Assembly: GCF_013201705.1 (NCBI RefSeq)
Contig: NZ_CP053837.1
Location: 62,001 to 126,000, forward strand
Origin: Aliarcobacter faecis
GTDB taxonomy: Bacteria > Campylobacterota > Campylobacteria > Campylobacterales > Arcobacteraceae
Direction: 5' to 3'
DNA length: 64,000 nucleotides
Part shown: positions 39,249 to 48,955 of the stretch, piece after piece
Layout: the number at the start of each line of letters is the position of its first letter
Position numbering within the stretch: the stretch's first letter is position 1
Program-made: the position numbers and the translations under genes
Notes under the pieces: model-generated
What the model was told of the DNA's origin: nothing
Databases searched by the model: none
Seen by the model: the letters and a program-made list of their open reading frames with translations, nothing else

Positions 39249-40238
39249 CTAAAACATAAGGGCAAAGCCCGTAATCAAAATATTTAAGAATGCTAAAGGC
39301 ATTAAAATTTTCCAACAAAGCCACATTAATTGATCAGGTCTAATATGTGGCCAAGTTGCTCTTGTCCATAAAAAAACAAAGATTAAAAACATAACTTTTA
39401 AAACTATTGCAATACCACCAGGTATAAACCAAAGAGGATTAAATCCACCTAAAAAAATAAGTGCTATTAAAAATGAAATTGTATATAAATTTGCATATTC
39501 ACCTATAAAAAACATTCCCCATCTAAGTCCTGAATACTCTGTTGCATATCCTGAAACCAACTCAGCTTCATGTTCTAATAAATCAAAAGGAGTTCTATTT
39601 GTTTGAGCAAATCCAGAGATTACAAAAAGAATAAAAGCTAAAGGTTGAGAAAAAATTAGCCATGAGAAAACTCCTTCACTTTGAAAATTGTTTATATCAA
39701 TTAATGATAGACTTCCTACTAGCATAAGAGGAGAAATTAGTGCAAGTCCAGATACAACTTCATAAGATAAAAGTTGAATTGTTGTTCTAGCTCCTCCAAG
39801 TAATGCCCATTTTGAAGCACTACTCATTCCTCCAAGTAGTGCTCCATAGTGTCCAGCTGAAGAGACTGCTAAAACAAATAGAAGTCCTACATTAATATCA
39901 CTAATTATTGGTTTTATTGTATATGAGAATATTGTAAACTCTGGTAAAAATGGTACAGCACTCATTGCTATAAAAGCTGTACTAACTGTAATTAGTGGAG
40001 CTATCATAAAGATAGTTTTATTTGCATTAGAAGGTACGACATCCTCTTTTGTAAAGAGTTTTATTCCATCTGCAATAAGCTGAAAAAGCCCATAAGGACC
40101 TACAAGATTTGGTCCAACTCTTCGTTGAAAAAATGCTAGAATTTTTCTTTCAATATATGTTGTAAAACCTGCAAGAAAGCTAAAAACAGCAAGAACTACA
40201 AAGATTTTTATAAGAGTTTCAATGATTATTGCTTCCAT
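39249..40238 (-). CDS. nuoH: Complex I membrane subunit NuoH
   Basis: A 329-residue subunit with eight or nine helices that forms the quinone tunnel with NuoB and NuoD. Conserved pieces include TYIERKILAFFQRRVGPNLVGPYG near residue 28, RTPFDLLEHEAELVSGYATEYSG near 213 (acidic E-channel residues) and RATWPHIRPDQLMWLCWK near 293. One base separates it from nuoG. Confidence 0.97.
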   Translation of the reverse strand: MEAIIIETLIKIFVVLAVFSFLAGFTTYIERKILAFFQRRVGPNLVGPYGLFQLIADGIKLFTKEDVVPSNANKTIFMIAPLITVSTAFIAMSAVPFLPEFTIFSYTIKPIISDINVGLLFVLAVSSAGHYGALLGGMSSASKWALLGGARTTIQLLSYEVVSGLALISPLMLVGSLSLIDINNFQSEGVFSWLIFSQPLAFILFVISGFAQTNRTPFDLLEHEAELVSGYATEYSGLRWGMFFIGEYANLYTISFLIALIFLGGFNPLWFIPGGIAIVLKVMFLIFVFLWTRATWPHIRPDQLMWLCWKILMPLAFLNILITGFALMF

Positions 40239-40239
40239 T

Positions 40240-42567
40240 TTAAACCTTTTTTATCTTTGCTATTTCATATCTATTCTCTAAAAATAGTTTTTTGTTTTCA
40301 TTTTTTAAGAAAGTTGAAATATAGGGTATTTTTCCAGCTAATTGAATATCTATATAAGCATTTAAAATAAGAGTTTTATATTGTGTTGTTACTTCAACTT
40401 TTGCACCTTTTTCAAGATTTAACTCTAAAAATAGCTCTTTAGAGAAGAAAATCCCATCTTCTAAATTATTTTTAAACTCTTTTGAGACACTTGTAAACTC
40501 ATTTACTTGATTTAATGGATTTTTTCTATATACATATAACTCATTTTCTTGTAAATTTAAAGCTTCAATTTTCGGAATTTCTATACTATTTTCAAGATTT
40601 ACACTAAAACTATTTAGTAAGTAACCTCTATTTTCTAAGCCACTATTTAAAAAATCATTTGGCAAACTATCAAACTCTTTTTTGCTAAATCCACTATTTA
40701 TTGGAAGCTCTTTTGTATACTCTATAGTATATTCAATATCTTTATTTAAAAGAGTATTTGATATATCATTTAAACTATAACCATTATATTTTAATGCTGC
40801 ATTTGTAGGAACAACTCTTTTATCTAAATTTGTAAAAGTTCCCTCTTGTTCAAGAAGTGTTGGCATATCTAAATCTTTTTTCCCAAAAGAGGCTAATGTA
40901 AAATCTGCAATTTCATTGTATCCAACTGTAAAGCCATCAACTCTATTTTCTAAACTACAAATTAAAGATACTCCTAAAGAGTTTGTTTTTGGTGGAATTA
41001 TTAGAACTTTGAAGTTTGTATATTTTGCAATTAGCCCAATAATTTTTGCTAAAAACTCTGCATTTTTATGTGTAATAATATCTTCACCAATTACTAAAGT
41101 AAAACTATCTTTATCTTTACTATAACTATTAAAAAGCTCCAATAGACTCTCATCTTTTTCTAATTTCTCAAGTAAAAAGCTATCTTCAAAATTTATTAAA
41201 TGCTCAAACTCTTTTGGAAGATTATTTGAATAAAGTTTCAGTAAGAGTATAAAAATATACTCTTCAAGTTTTGGTTTATGATAGATAAACTCAGTATTTC
41301 TTCCTTTTTTACCAACTAACTCTAAATTTGTATCAATTAAAGGGTGAAAAAATAGTGCTGTTGCTTTATTTACTTTTACACTATTGTTTATTGTATTTTT
41401 AATTGAAGGAGCATCAGTTTTTAAAGCACTTCCAATGCTTACTATAAATTGGCTATTTTTTATCGTTTCTAAAGAGCCATTATAAAGTGAACTACCACTT
41501 GTTTTTGAGTAGTTCTCTAAAAATTCTTTATACAATTTTGCTTCATTATTTACAAGTTTTGCATCTGTAAAGTTTGCTATTTTTTGCAGAATTAAAGCTT
41601 CTTCATTTGTAATAAATGAGTTGAAAACTATATTTTTTGCCTTTTTAAAAGCTTCTATTGCACTATCAAAAGCAAGTTTATCTTTTAGGGCATCTTTATT
41701 TTCATAATCAAAACAAAATCTAGCAGCACCACAAAGGTCTTGAAAATGGAACTCATTTGTAACTCTATAAACTTTTTTTCTAGTTTCATCAATACTTGTT
41801 TGTTTTACTTCATAAAACATAAATGAACAATCACTATAAAATGGATTTGCAGCTGGAACTTTTTCTAACTCCCAAGCATTTGAAGTGTATTGAAAATTAT
41901 TACTAATCATTGCTCCTGTTGGACAAACAGCAATACACTCTCCACAACTAATACAAGAGTCACTATCATGAGTTATTAGAGATTTATTTAGTTTATTCCA
42001 CATAGAGTAAGCATCTTTTGGCATACTATCTTTTAGGCTTTTATCAAGCTCTTCACCACCTCTTTTTGTGGTACTTAAAGAGTTAGAACCAATAATATCA
42101 CTACAAACAGTTACACATCTTTCACAAACTATACATAAAGCTGGGTCATAGTTCATAACTCCCCATTTTTGCTTTGGTTTATGTGTATCTTTTATTGAGT
42201 AATTTTGATTAGTTACTTGCATATATAAAGTGTAGTTTTGGAGTTCACACTCGCCACTTTTATCACAAACTCCGCATTGCAAAGGATGATTTACACAATA
42301 AACTTGCATTATTGCATTTCGCTCTTTTTCAATATTAGCATTACTTGTAATAACTTGTATATTCTCTTTAGCTTTTGCATTACAAGCATAAACTTGTTTT
42401 CCATCAACTTCAACTAAACAAAGCCTACAAGCAAGAGTTGCAGAGCAAGAGTTTAAGTAGCAAATTGCAGGAATAAATATATTATTTCTTCTTGCAATAT
42501 TTAAGATAGTTTCGTCAGGATTTGCTATAAACTCTTTGCCATTTATTGTAAGCTTTATTTGGCTCAT
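40240..42567 (-). CDS. nuoG: Complex I iron-sulfur subunit NuoG
   Basis: A 775-residue subunit. The N-terminal [2Fe-2S] domain has cysteines in ICYLNSCSATLACRLC near residue 34 and a fourth in YACNAK. Next is the His-Cys segment HPLQCGVCDKSGECELQNY near 94, then two [4Fe-4S] motifs, CIVCERCVTVC near 143 and CISCGECIAVCP near 204. The C-terminal half is a degenerate molybdopterin-oxidoreductase-like domain. With no NuoE or NuoF in the operon, electrons must reach these clusters from another donor; in Campylobacter flavodoxin is the reported one. It abuts the NuoF-position gene, whose sequence resembles its C-terminal domain. Confidence 0.93.
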   Translation of the reverse strand: MSQIKLTINGKEFIANPDETILNIARRNNIFIPAICYLNSCSATLACRLCLVEVDGKQVYACNAKAKENIQVITSNANIEKERNAIMQVYCVNHPLQCGVCDKSGECELQNYTLYMQVTNQNYSIKDTHKPKQKWGVMNYDPALCIVCERCVTVCSDIIGSNSLSTTKRGGEELDKSLKDSMPKDAYSMWNKLNKSLITHDSDSCISCGECIAVCPTGAMISNNFQYTSNAWELEKVPAANPFYSDCSFMFYEVKQTSIDETRKKVYRVTNEFHFQDLCGAARFCFDYENKDALKDKLAFDSAIEAFKKAKNIVFNSFITNEEALILQKIANFTDAKLVNNEAKLYKEFLENYSKTSGSSLYNGSLETIKNSQFIVSIGSALKTDAPSIKNTINNSVKVNKATALFFHPLIDTNLELVGKKGRNTEFIYHKPKLEEYIFILLLKLYSNNLPKEFEHLINFEDSFLLEKLEKDESLLELFNSYSKDKDSFTLVIGEDIITHKNAEFLAKIIGLIAKYTNFKVLIIPPKTNSLGVSLICSLENRVDGFTVGYNEIADFTLASFGKKDLDMPTLLEQEGTFTNLDKRVVPTNAALKYNGYSLNDISNTLLNKDIEYTIEYTKELPINSGFSKKEFDSLPNDFLNSGLENRGYLLNSFSVNLENSIEIPKIEALNLQENELYVYRKNPLNQVNEFTSVSKEFKNNLEDGIFFSKELFLELNLEKGAKVEVTTQYKTLILNAYIDIQLAGKIPYISTFLKNENKKLFLENRYEIAKIKKV

Positions 42568-43344
42568 TTATTCACTCTTTTCAATTTTTGCTAGTTTGTA
42601 TCTATACTCTTTTGAAAGCTTATCTACACCTAAAAGAGCAATTGTTCCAAGAAGATTAGAATCTAATTTAGTAACTCTTTTATAGTTTTGATTTTTTGTA
42701 AAAATCTCTATAGAGTCTCCTTCTTTTATTTTTGCAATATTTAAAAAAGTTTGACTAGCAACTAAATATTTTTCATCATCAACTATCTCATAAATGATTG
42801 TTCCATTAAATGATTTTAAATTGTCAATATCTTCTAAAACTTCATCTTTAAAATGCTCTATTTTTTTCTCTAACTCTTCATCTAAAATAATAATTGAAAG
42901 TTCTGTAAATTTTTCCACTCTTCCAATTAACCTTGCTATATTCTCAATTCTTGGATGATTTTTTATATCATCTCCAATAATTAAAACTTTATTATTAGCT
43001 TCAAAGCTTAAATCGCAGGCTTCTTCAAACTCCTCTTCCCCAGCACTACTTTCAGCAGATAAATATCCTAAATCTAGTTCATCTAAAAACTCTTTTGTTT
43101 TTGTATCTAAATGGTCTGCAAAAGCATTTAAAAGTAGGGTAATAACTGCTTCTTCACTTCCTGCTTCATATTTTATAAATTGATTGTAGCTATTTTTTAA
43201 TAGATGATTATCAATAGGAGACATATATACAAAATTTATATTTTTTGCTCTATTTAAGACTATATTTTTTAAACTCTCTTCTTCGAAAAAAGTTCCAATT
43301 GAGATTATATAATCACTATTTTTTAACTCTTCAATTCTTTTCAT
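42568..43344 (-). CDS. Complex I accessory subunit in the NuoF position (Cj1574/HP1264 type)
   Basis: A 258-residue protein where nuoF would normally lie. It has none of the NuoF marks: no FMN loop, no NADH-binding glycine loop and no Cys ligands. It instead resembles the C-terminal domain of NuoG next door: SDYIISIGTFFEEESLKN parallels SQFIVSIGSALKTDAPSIKN, and the ends EYRYKLAKIEK and ENRYEIAKIKK match. In Campylobacter jejuni and Helicobacter pylori the equivalent genes replace NuoF, and complex I there does not use NADH directly. It overlaps the NuoE-position gene by 14 bases. Confidence 0.8.
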   Translation of the reverse strand: MKRIEELKNSDYIISIGTFFEEESLKNIVLNRAKNINFVYMSPIDNHLLKNSYNQFIKYEAGSEEAVITLLLNAFADHLDTKTKEFLDELDLGYLSAESSAGEEEFEEACDLSFEANNKVLIIGDDIKNHPRIENIARLIGRVEKFTELSIIILDEELEKKIEHFKDEVLEDIDNLKSFNGTIIYEIVDDEKYLVASQTFLNIAKIKEGDSIEIFTKNQNYKRVTKLDSNLLGTIALLGVDKLSKEYRYKLAKIEKSE

Positions 43345-43603
43345 TTGCTATCTCCTCTTTTGATATTTTTATTTCGGGTTTTATATTTTTTATAACAACT
43401 GTCCAATCTTTTTCATTGAATTTTAGTGAATTCATAAGAGTGAATTCATTTTCATAAATAAAATCTGCAACTCTTTGAATATGAGAGAAGTCTCCTATTT
43501 CAAATAGAAAAATAATAACTTCTTCATTTTCTAAAGTTTTTAAAATCTCTAACATTTTTTCATAAAAATTATCTTTTAGCTCTCTTAAATCTACTCTTTT
43601 CAT
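43331..43603 (-). CDS. Complex I accessory subunit in the NuoE position (Cj1575/HP1265 type)
   Basis: A 90-residue protein between nuoD and the NuoF-position gene. It has no cysteine, so it cannot carry the [2Fe-2S] cluster of true NuoE. It reads as two short helices and strands ([29 protein letters not shown], then [12 protein letters not shown]). The place and size match the NuoE substitute of Campylobacter and Helicobacter. Its start overlaps the nuoD stop by 4 bases. The biochemical role is not established. Confidence 0.75.
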   Translation of the reverse strand: MKRVDLRELKDNFYEKMLEILKTLENEEVIIFLFEIGDFSHIQRVADFIYENEFTLMNSLKFNEKDWTVVIKNIKPEIKISKEEIANEKN

Positions 43604-44826
43604 CTATCGATCTCACCAAAAACAATATTTAAGTTTCCAATTATAGTAACCACATCAGCTAATTGGCAACCAATAAGTAACTCTTCAAGTAAAGCAGTAT
43701 GAAAATAGCTAGGTGCTCGAACTTTTACTCTATATGGATATTGGCTTCCATCACTTTTTATATAAAATCCCAGCTCTCCTTTTGGAGATTCCGTTGCTAC
43801 ATAAACTTCTCCAATTGGTGGGCGAAGTCCTTGCGTAACAAGTACAAAGTGTTGCATCAAAGAGTAGTTTTGAGTCATAACATCTTCTTTTGTAGGACTT
43901 ATATATCGTGGATCATTTGTCATTAATTCGCTAGTTGTTTCATAATATTTAGGAAAAACTTGCTCTATTATTTTTATTGACTCTTTCATCTCTTCAATAC
44001 AAAGTCTATATCTTCCATAAGAATCACAACTATTTGAAATAGGAACTTCAAATTCAAGTTCATTATAGATGCTATAAGGAAGCTCTTTTCTTAAATCCCA
44101 TTTTATTCCACTTCCTCTTAAAGCGACTCCTGAAACTGCAAAATCCTTTGCCATCTCTTGAGTGATTACTCCAACATTTTCAAGCCTCATTCTCCAAATT
44201 CTATTCTCATTTAGAAGATTTTCATAGTTTTGTATCTCTTTTTTTAGATTATTTAAAAATATTGTGCAGTTCTCTATCCAATTATTTGGTAAATCCAAAG
44301 GAACTCCACCAATTCTAATAGCACTATGAGTAAGTCTTGCTCCACAATAATCCTCTATTAAATCAAGTGCATACTCTCTTTCTCTAAAGCAGTATAGAAA
44401 CATAGACATTGCTCCCACATCAAGAGCATGAGTTGCAAGCCAAAAAAGATGAGAAACAACTCTATTTAGTTCTAGTAAAATTACTCTAATACACTCTGCT
44501 CGTCTTGGAATTTCTAAGCCTAAAAGCTCTTCAACAGCTTTTGCATAAGCGTAGTTATTTGAAGTTGCAGCGATATAATCCATTCTATCTGTTGTTGGTA
44601 AGAACTCATTATAAATCATATTTTCTGCCATTTTTTCCATACCACGATGTAAATAACCAATCATTGGTCTTGCTTTCACAACCTCTTCACCTTGTAATTC
44701 TAAAACAAGTCTTAATTGACCATGTGCTGATGGGTGTTGAGGTCCAAAGTTTACAGTCATAGTATTATCATCTCTTTGGAAATGAATATTTTCAAAAAAT
44801 GGTTTAAGTCTATTTGCTGTTTGCAT
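43600..44826 (-). CDS. nuoD: Complex I 49-kDa subunit NuoD
   Basis: A 408-residue subunit related to the large subunit of NiFe hydrogenase; it forms the quinone site with NuoB. It contains [21 protein letters not shown] near residue 27 with the quinone-site His, [12 protein letters not shown] near 58, [10 protein letters not shown] near 170 and EAPKGE-like [13 protein letters not shown] near 323. It is a separate gene from nuoC, and its ATG shares one base with the nuoC stop (TAATG). Confidence 0.97.
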   Translation of the reverse strand: MQTANRLKPFFENIHFQRDDNTMTVNFGPQHPSAHGQLRLVLELQGEEVVKARPMIGYLHRGMEKMAENMIYNEFLPTTDRMDYIAATSNNYAYAKAVEELLGLEIPRRAECIRVILLELNRVVSHLFWLATHALDVGAMSMFLYCFREREYALDLIEDYCGARLTHSAIRIGGVPLDLPNNWIENCTIFLNNLKKEIQNYENLLNENRIWRMRLENVGVITQEMAKDFAVSGVALRGSGIKWDLRKELPYSIYNELEFEVPISNSCDSYGRYRLCIEEMKESIKIIEQVFPKYYETTSELMTNDPRYISPTKEDVMTQNYSLMQHFVLVTQGLRPPIGEVYVATESPKGELGFYIKSDGSQYPYRVKVRAPSYFHTALLEELLIGCQLADVVTIIGNLNIVFGEIDR

Positions 44827-45617
44827 TATTTTCTTCTTTCCAAAGTTTTTGTTTTATTTGGGTCAAGATTTTTTACAAGTTTTTGATTCTCTTCTTGATA
44901 TTTTATATCTGTTTTTTCCTCTTTTGCTTCAAAACCATAAGGAACTTCATGTCCAAGTCTCGCAAATCTTGTAGTATCATATCTATCTATACTTGAACTA
45001 TCTCTAATTTCTGGACCAATAATATCTCTTGCACTTTTACCAAAAATTTTATCAACTTCATACCAAGAAGCAGTTTCATCACCTTGAAGAGGATAAGATT
45101 TTTTAAGTGGGTGGTCATACCAATCATCTGGCATTAAAAGTCTTTTTAAATTTGGATGATTTAAGAATTTTACCCCAAACATATCATAAACTTCTCTTTC
45201 ACTCCAATTTGCACTTTTAAAAAGTTTTGAAACAGACTCTATATTTTCATCTTTTAAAATAGTAGTTTTAACTCTAACTCTTTTCTTTTTTTTGATTGAT
45301 AGAAGTTCATAAAAAATTTCAAAAGAGTTTTTTTGTGCCAAATAATCAACACAAGATAGTTCAACTAAAATATCATATTCAAGTTTTTTTAGCTCTTTTA
45401 AAAGAGTAAAAATTCCGCTTTTTTTTATTTCTAAAACTAAATGAGTGTGGCAAATATATGATTTGTCTATATTTAAATTGTTTTCTAAAACTCCTAAATC
45501 TTTAGCAAAAATAACATCACTATCTACATTAGAAATCTCTTGAGTAGGGCTAATAAAAAATCTATCATTATAGTAAGACTTTTTTTGTACATCATCTTTT
45601 TTACTATATTCTCTCAT
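44826..45617 (-). CDS. nuoC: Complex I 30-kDa subunit NuoC
   Basis: A 263-residue NuoC, longer than many (about 200) because of N- and C-terminal additions. The family signature is [43 protein letters not shown], from about residue 132; its core reads EREVYDMFG and HPLKK. The C-terminal 60 residues are charged and low in complexity ([15 protein letters not shown]). It overlaps nuoB by 4 bases. Confidence 0.94.
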   Translation of the reverse strand: MREYSKKDDVQKKSYYNDRFFISPTQEISNVDSDVIFAKDLGVLENNLNIDKSYICHTHLVLEIKKSGIFTLLKELKKLEYDILVELSCVDYLAQKNSFEIFYELLSIKKKKRVRVKTTILKDENIESVSKLFKSANWSEREVYDMFGVKFLNHPNLKRLLMPDDWYDHPLKKSYPLQGDETASWYEVDKIFGKSARDIIGPEIRDSSSIDRYDTTRFARLGHEVPYGFEAKEEKTDIKYQEENQKLVKNLDPNKTKTLERRK

Positions 45618-46123
45618 ATTAGCCTCTTGTTTTTTATATTTCTAAAAATAGACTCTTTTTTAATCTTTTGTTGAAGCATCATTAAAGCATATTGTAAAGT
45701 TTCTGGTCGTGGAGCACAACCTGGAAGATAGATATCAACAGGAATAATTCTATCTGCTCCTTGAACTGTTGCATAAGTGTTAAACATACCACCTGTATTT
45801 GCACAAGACCCCATAGAGATAACCCATTTTGGATCAGGCATTTGGTCATATAATCTTCTTAAAAATTCTGCATGTTTTTTTGTTAAAGTTCCAGCAATAA
45901 TTAATACATCAGATTGTCTAGGACTTGCTCTGAAAATTGTTCCAAACCTATCAAAATCATATCTTGAACCACCTGTTGCCATCATCTCAATAGCACAACA
46001 AGCAAGTCCATAAGTCATTGGCCAAAGAGAGTTACTTCTTCCAAAATTTACTATTTTATCAATAGTTGTAAGTTTTATAGCAGCTCCATTGTCTTGAAAG
46101 TAGTTTATCTTATGCTGTGCCAT
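45614..46123 (-). CDS. nuoB: Complex I iron-sulfur subunit NuoB
   Basis: A 169-residue subunit that binds cluster N2, the last before quinone. The tandem Cys pair is in [11 protein letters not shown] near residue 36, and the others in MGSCANTGG near 102 and [10 protein letters not shown] near 132. The start is taken as ATG 46123 because AAGGAG lies 8 bases upstream; a start 7 codons earlier is open but has a poorer context. It overlaps the end of nuoA by 19 bases. Confidence 0.95.
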   Translation of the reverse strand: MAQHKINYFQDNGAAIKLTTIDKIVNFGRSNSLWPMTYGLACCAIEMMATGGSRYDFDRFGTIFRASPRQSDVLIIAGTLTKKHAEFLRRLYDQMPDPKWVISMGSCANTGGMFNTYATVQGADRIIPVDIYLPGCAPRPETLQYALMMLQQKIKKESIFRNIKNKRLI

Positions 46124-46494
46124 TGTAAAGCTCCTTTTTTCCAAGCATATAAAAAGCCAATTGCTAAAATTAGTAAAAACATAAGCATTTCAATAAAGCC
46201 AAACCAACCAAGTGTTTTAAAGTTTATAGCCCAAGGGAACATAAAAATAATCTCAACATCAAAAAGTATAAATAAAAGTGCCACTAAATAAAATTGAGTT
46301 GATATCTTATTTGGTTGTTTAGTAACTTCTACTCCACACTCATAAATCGTTGTTTTTAGTTTTTCTGTATTTAATCTAGCTATTTTTCTACTTATAAATC
46401 TTGAAAGAAATAAAGCTGTTCCAAAAATAGTAAAGCTTAAAATAAACATCATAAAAGCACCAAAATATGGATGTGCAAAATCTATATGTGTCAT
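46105..46494 (-). CDS. nuoA: Complex I membrane subunit NuoA
   Basis: A 129-residue three-helix subunit. The loop after helix 1 contains [17 protein letters not shown] near residue 47, and helix 2 holds [17 protein letters not shown] near 72, the standard NuoA signature. It is the first nuo gene; the AAA+ ATPase gene ends only 10 bases before it, so the operon promoter may lie upstream of that gene. Confidence 0.95.
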   Translation of the reverse strand: MTHIDFAHPYFGAFMMFILSFTIFGTALFLSRFISRKIARLNTEKLKTTIYECGVEVTKQPNKISTQFYLVALLFILFDVEIIFMFPWAINFKTLGWFGFIEMLMFLLILAIGFLYAWKKGALQWHSIR

Positions 46495-46504
46495 AATTTA
46501 CCTT

Positions 46505-48238
46505 TTAAAAAAATCCAACTTTATTTTCACTATCAAATTGACCTTTTTTCTCTTTGCTTATTTGCTCTTCGAAATCACTTAATTTAAAAATAGCATCATC
46601 TAAAACAGCAAGTTTATAAGCAGTATTTTTTATAACAAGTTCTATTTGACCACCTGTTAGCTCATATTTAGCTATTTTTTCTATATCAAAATCAGTTTCT
46701 AGTGGAAGATTTGCTGGAAGTAGTTTTTTCCATAGAGCAACTCTTTGTTCAAAATTTGGTTTTAAAAACTCAATTTTATAGTTAAATCTTCTTGAAAATG
46801 CCTTATCAAGATTTTCAAGTAAGTTTGTTGTAGCTATTAAAATTCCATCAAATTTTTCAATCTGTTCTAAAAATATATTTTGCATTTGATTATGCATTTT
46901 ATCTGCACTACTTCCCGTTCCACTGCTTCTTGAACTTAAAAACTGGTCAGCTTCATTTAAAAGTAAAACAGGTTCACTTTTTGTTTGCTCTTTTATCTCA
47001 TTGTATTTATCAAAAATATTTCGTACATTTTTTTCACTTTCACCTATATACATAGATAAAATTTTTGAACAATCAAAACTCAAAACATCTTTTTTTAAGG
47101 ATTTTGCTAAAGCTAATGCAGTTAGGGTTTTCCCTGTTCCAGCAACTCCATAAAAAATTATTTTTGCATCAATACCTCTTTTTTTATCTTTTATTCCCCA
47201 AGCTTTAAGTCTATTTATCACATTTTTATCAACTTGCTTTAAAAGTGAATCTAAAGTCTCTTTTGTTTTTGGTGCTAAAACAACATCATCTAAAGTTTTT
47301 GTTGTGCTAGTTAGTTCAAAAATCTCTTGCTCTTTTATAATATTTCCAAGCTTTATTTTTGTAACTGTAGAGCCTTTTTTTGTTGGATGAGAGATTTTAT
47401 ATAAAACTTCATCAGGAATATAAAAGTTTCTATTAATCCCTCCAAAAGGTGTTAAAACTTCATCATAATCGATTAGGTTTTTTGAGATTAAAGTAGAGCT
47501 TTCTTCAAGTAAACTTCTATATTTTATCTTCTCATAATCATCATTTGAGATTAAATCTATTAAATAATTCATCTCTCTTAATGTTCCATCTCCTCCACTA
47601 TACTCCTCTTTTAAAAGAGCTAAAAATAGTGTTTGTTCTTGAAGAGTTAGATTATTGTCTTTGAAAAAATCTTCAAGCATAATAGGGCTTGTTGTTGCAC
47701 TTATTCTATCTTTTATTCTATTTTCTAAAAGAACTTGTTTTGATTTTAATCTACTTAAACTAGGACTATTTGTATCAAAATTCTTTTTTACAATATTTAG
47801 TTGTTGAGCTAAATCTATCTTTAAAAATTGGTCTTGTAAATATTCAAGATGATCCCCATAATTTTTGATTTCAGGTAAGATAAAATCACTACTACCACTC
47901 TCTAACATCTTTAAGTAAGAGCTTGAAAGAGTTACATTTGAGTTTATTAGTTCTAGTTTTGAGGCTTCATTTAGTTTTACTTGATCAAATGAGGCTTGAA
48001 CTATCCAACCATACTCTAAAAGTGATTTTATAATATCAAGTTTTTCTAAATGTTCATATTTCTCAATACTATAAAATTGTCCTAAAACATCAATTACATT
48101 TAAGATATCTCTACCATTTATATACTCTTTTGATAGATATTGTAAAATCTTTGCTTCATCAATAGTGCATTTTAATTGTTCATAAAATTTTGTTTCTTCT
48201 ATATTTTTTGCTTTTAAAAAGTCGATTACTTCTAACAT
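46505..48238 (-). CDS. AAA+ ATPase upstream of the nuo operon
   Basis: A 577-residue protein. Residues 1-330 are an all-helical region with no family I recognise. A single AAA+ module follows: Walker A GVAGTGKT near residue 367, SMYIGESEKNVR near 395, and Walker B VLLLNEADQF near 424. In Walker B, Asn replaces the usual Asp before the catalytic Glu. Sensor ATTNLL is near 453, followed by the arginine-finger region SRRF. The layout is like FtsH/Cdc48-related remodelling ATPases without a protease domain. Lying 10 bases before nuoA, it may help assemble complex I. That role is inference. Confidence 0.75.
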   Translation of the reverse strand: MLEVIDFLKAKNIEETKFYEQLKCTIDEAKILQYLSKEYINGRDILNVIDVLGQFYSIEKYEHLEKLDIIKSLLEYGWIVQASFDQVKLNEASKLELINSNVTLSSSYLKMLESGSSDFILPEIKNYGDHLEYLQDQFLKIDLAQQLNIVKKNFDTNSPSLSRLKSKQVLLENRIKDRISATTSPIMLEDFFKDNNLTLQEQTLFLALLKEEYSGGDGTLREMNYLIDLISNDDYEKIKYRSLLEESSTLISKNLIDYDEVLTPFGGINRNFYIPDEVLYKISHPTKKGSTVTKIKLGNIIKEQEIFELTSTTKTLDDVVLAPKTKETLDSLLKQVDKNVINRLKAWGIKDKKRGIDAKIIFYGVAGTGKTLTALALAKSLKKDVLSFDCSKILSMYIGESEKNVRNIFDKYNEIKEQTKSEPVLLLNEADQFLSSRSSGTGSSADKMHNQMQNIFLEQIEKFDGILIATTNLLENLDKAFSRRFNYKIEFLKPNFEQRVALWKKLLPANLPLETDFDIEKIAKYELTGGQIELVIKNTAYKLAVLDDAIFKLSDFEEQISKEKKGQFDSENKVGFF

Positions 48239-48346
48239 TTATCCCCAAATATTTATATTTAATTGTTATATATTATCTTTTTATCTCTTAACTGCAAATG
48301 AATAAAAAAATGATAAAATAGTTGCATTTCAAATAAAAGAGGCAAA

Positions 48347-48955
48347 ATGACTAGAATTTTAAAACCATTAACACTTACTTTTATGCTACTTTTTTTAGCT
48401 GCTTGTTCAAATACAAAGGTAATTGAAGCAGTAGGAAATGAGCAAGAAATTGCAAATGAGTGTAGAAATCAGAATTTTAATGTAGAACTAGATTGTTATG
48501 ATTTAATTGCCCATAAAAATAGTTTTGCACAATTAAGATTAGGTATTGATGCCCAATATAAAGGTAACTTTAAAGAGGCAATGAATAGATTTGAAATAGC
48601 AAAAAAACAGAAAAACTTTTATGCAAATGCCTTAATTGCAGAGCTTTATATAAATGGTTTTGGTGTTGAAATGGATGATAAAAAAGCAATTTCTCTTTTA
48701 AAAGAGACAAGAAAATTAGACCCAATAGCAGCTTATAAACTATCACTTTTTTATTTAAAGGATAATGAAATAAAAGATGCAATTGAGCTTTTAGAATTTG
48801 CTGGTGAGAATGGGGTAAGAGATGCACAAAGTCAATTACAAATTCTTTATTCAAATTCTCAATATATTGATCCTGATTTTGAAAAGAGTATATATTGGCA
48901 ATCAAAATTAGATGAAAATAATAAAGATTTTATAAAAGAGATTTACGGAAGATAG
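48347..48955 (+). CDS. Sel1-like repeat lipoprotein, first of a tandem pair
   Basis: A 202-residue protein with a lipoprotein signal peptide ending in FLAAC (Cys20). The mature part contains tetratricopeptide/Sel1-like helical repeats: NSFAQLRLGIDAQYKGNF near residue 57, NALIAELYINGFGVEMDDKKAISLLKE near 90, and AYKLSLFYLKDNEIKDAIELLEFAGENGVRDAQ near 123. Sel1 proteins act as protein-binding scaffolds. The neighbour directly downstream is a diverged copy of the same layout. A TGATAAAAT element 28-36 bases before the ATG may be its promoter. Confidence 0.75.
   Translation: MTRILKPLTLTFMLLFLAACSNTKVIEAVGNEQEIANECRNQNFNVELDCYDLIAHKNSFAQLRLGIDAQYKGNFKEAMNRFEIAKKQKNFYANALIAELYINGFGVEMDDKKAISLLKETRKLDPIAAYKLSLFYLKDNEIKDAIELLEFAGENGVRDAQSQLQILYSNSQYIDPDFEKSIYWQSKLDENNKDFIKEIYGR

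Noticed and set aside
42568-43344. Calling this gene a true nuoF
   Set aside because: It has no FMN, NADH or [4Fe-4S] motifs and is about 160 residues shorter than NuoF; only the position matches.
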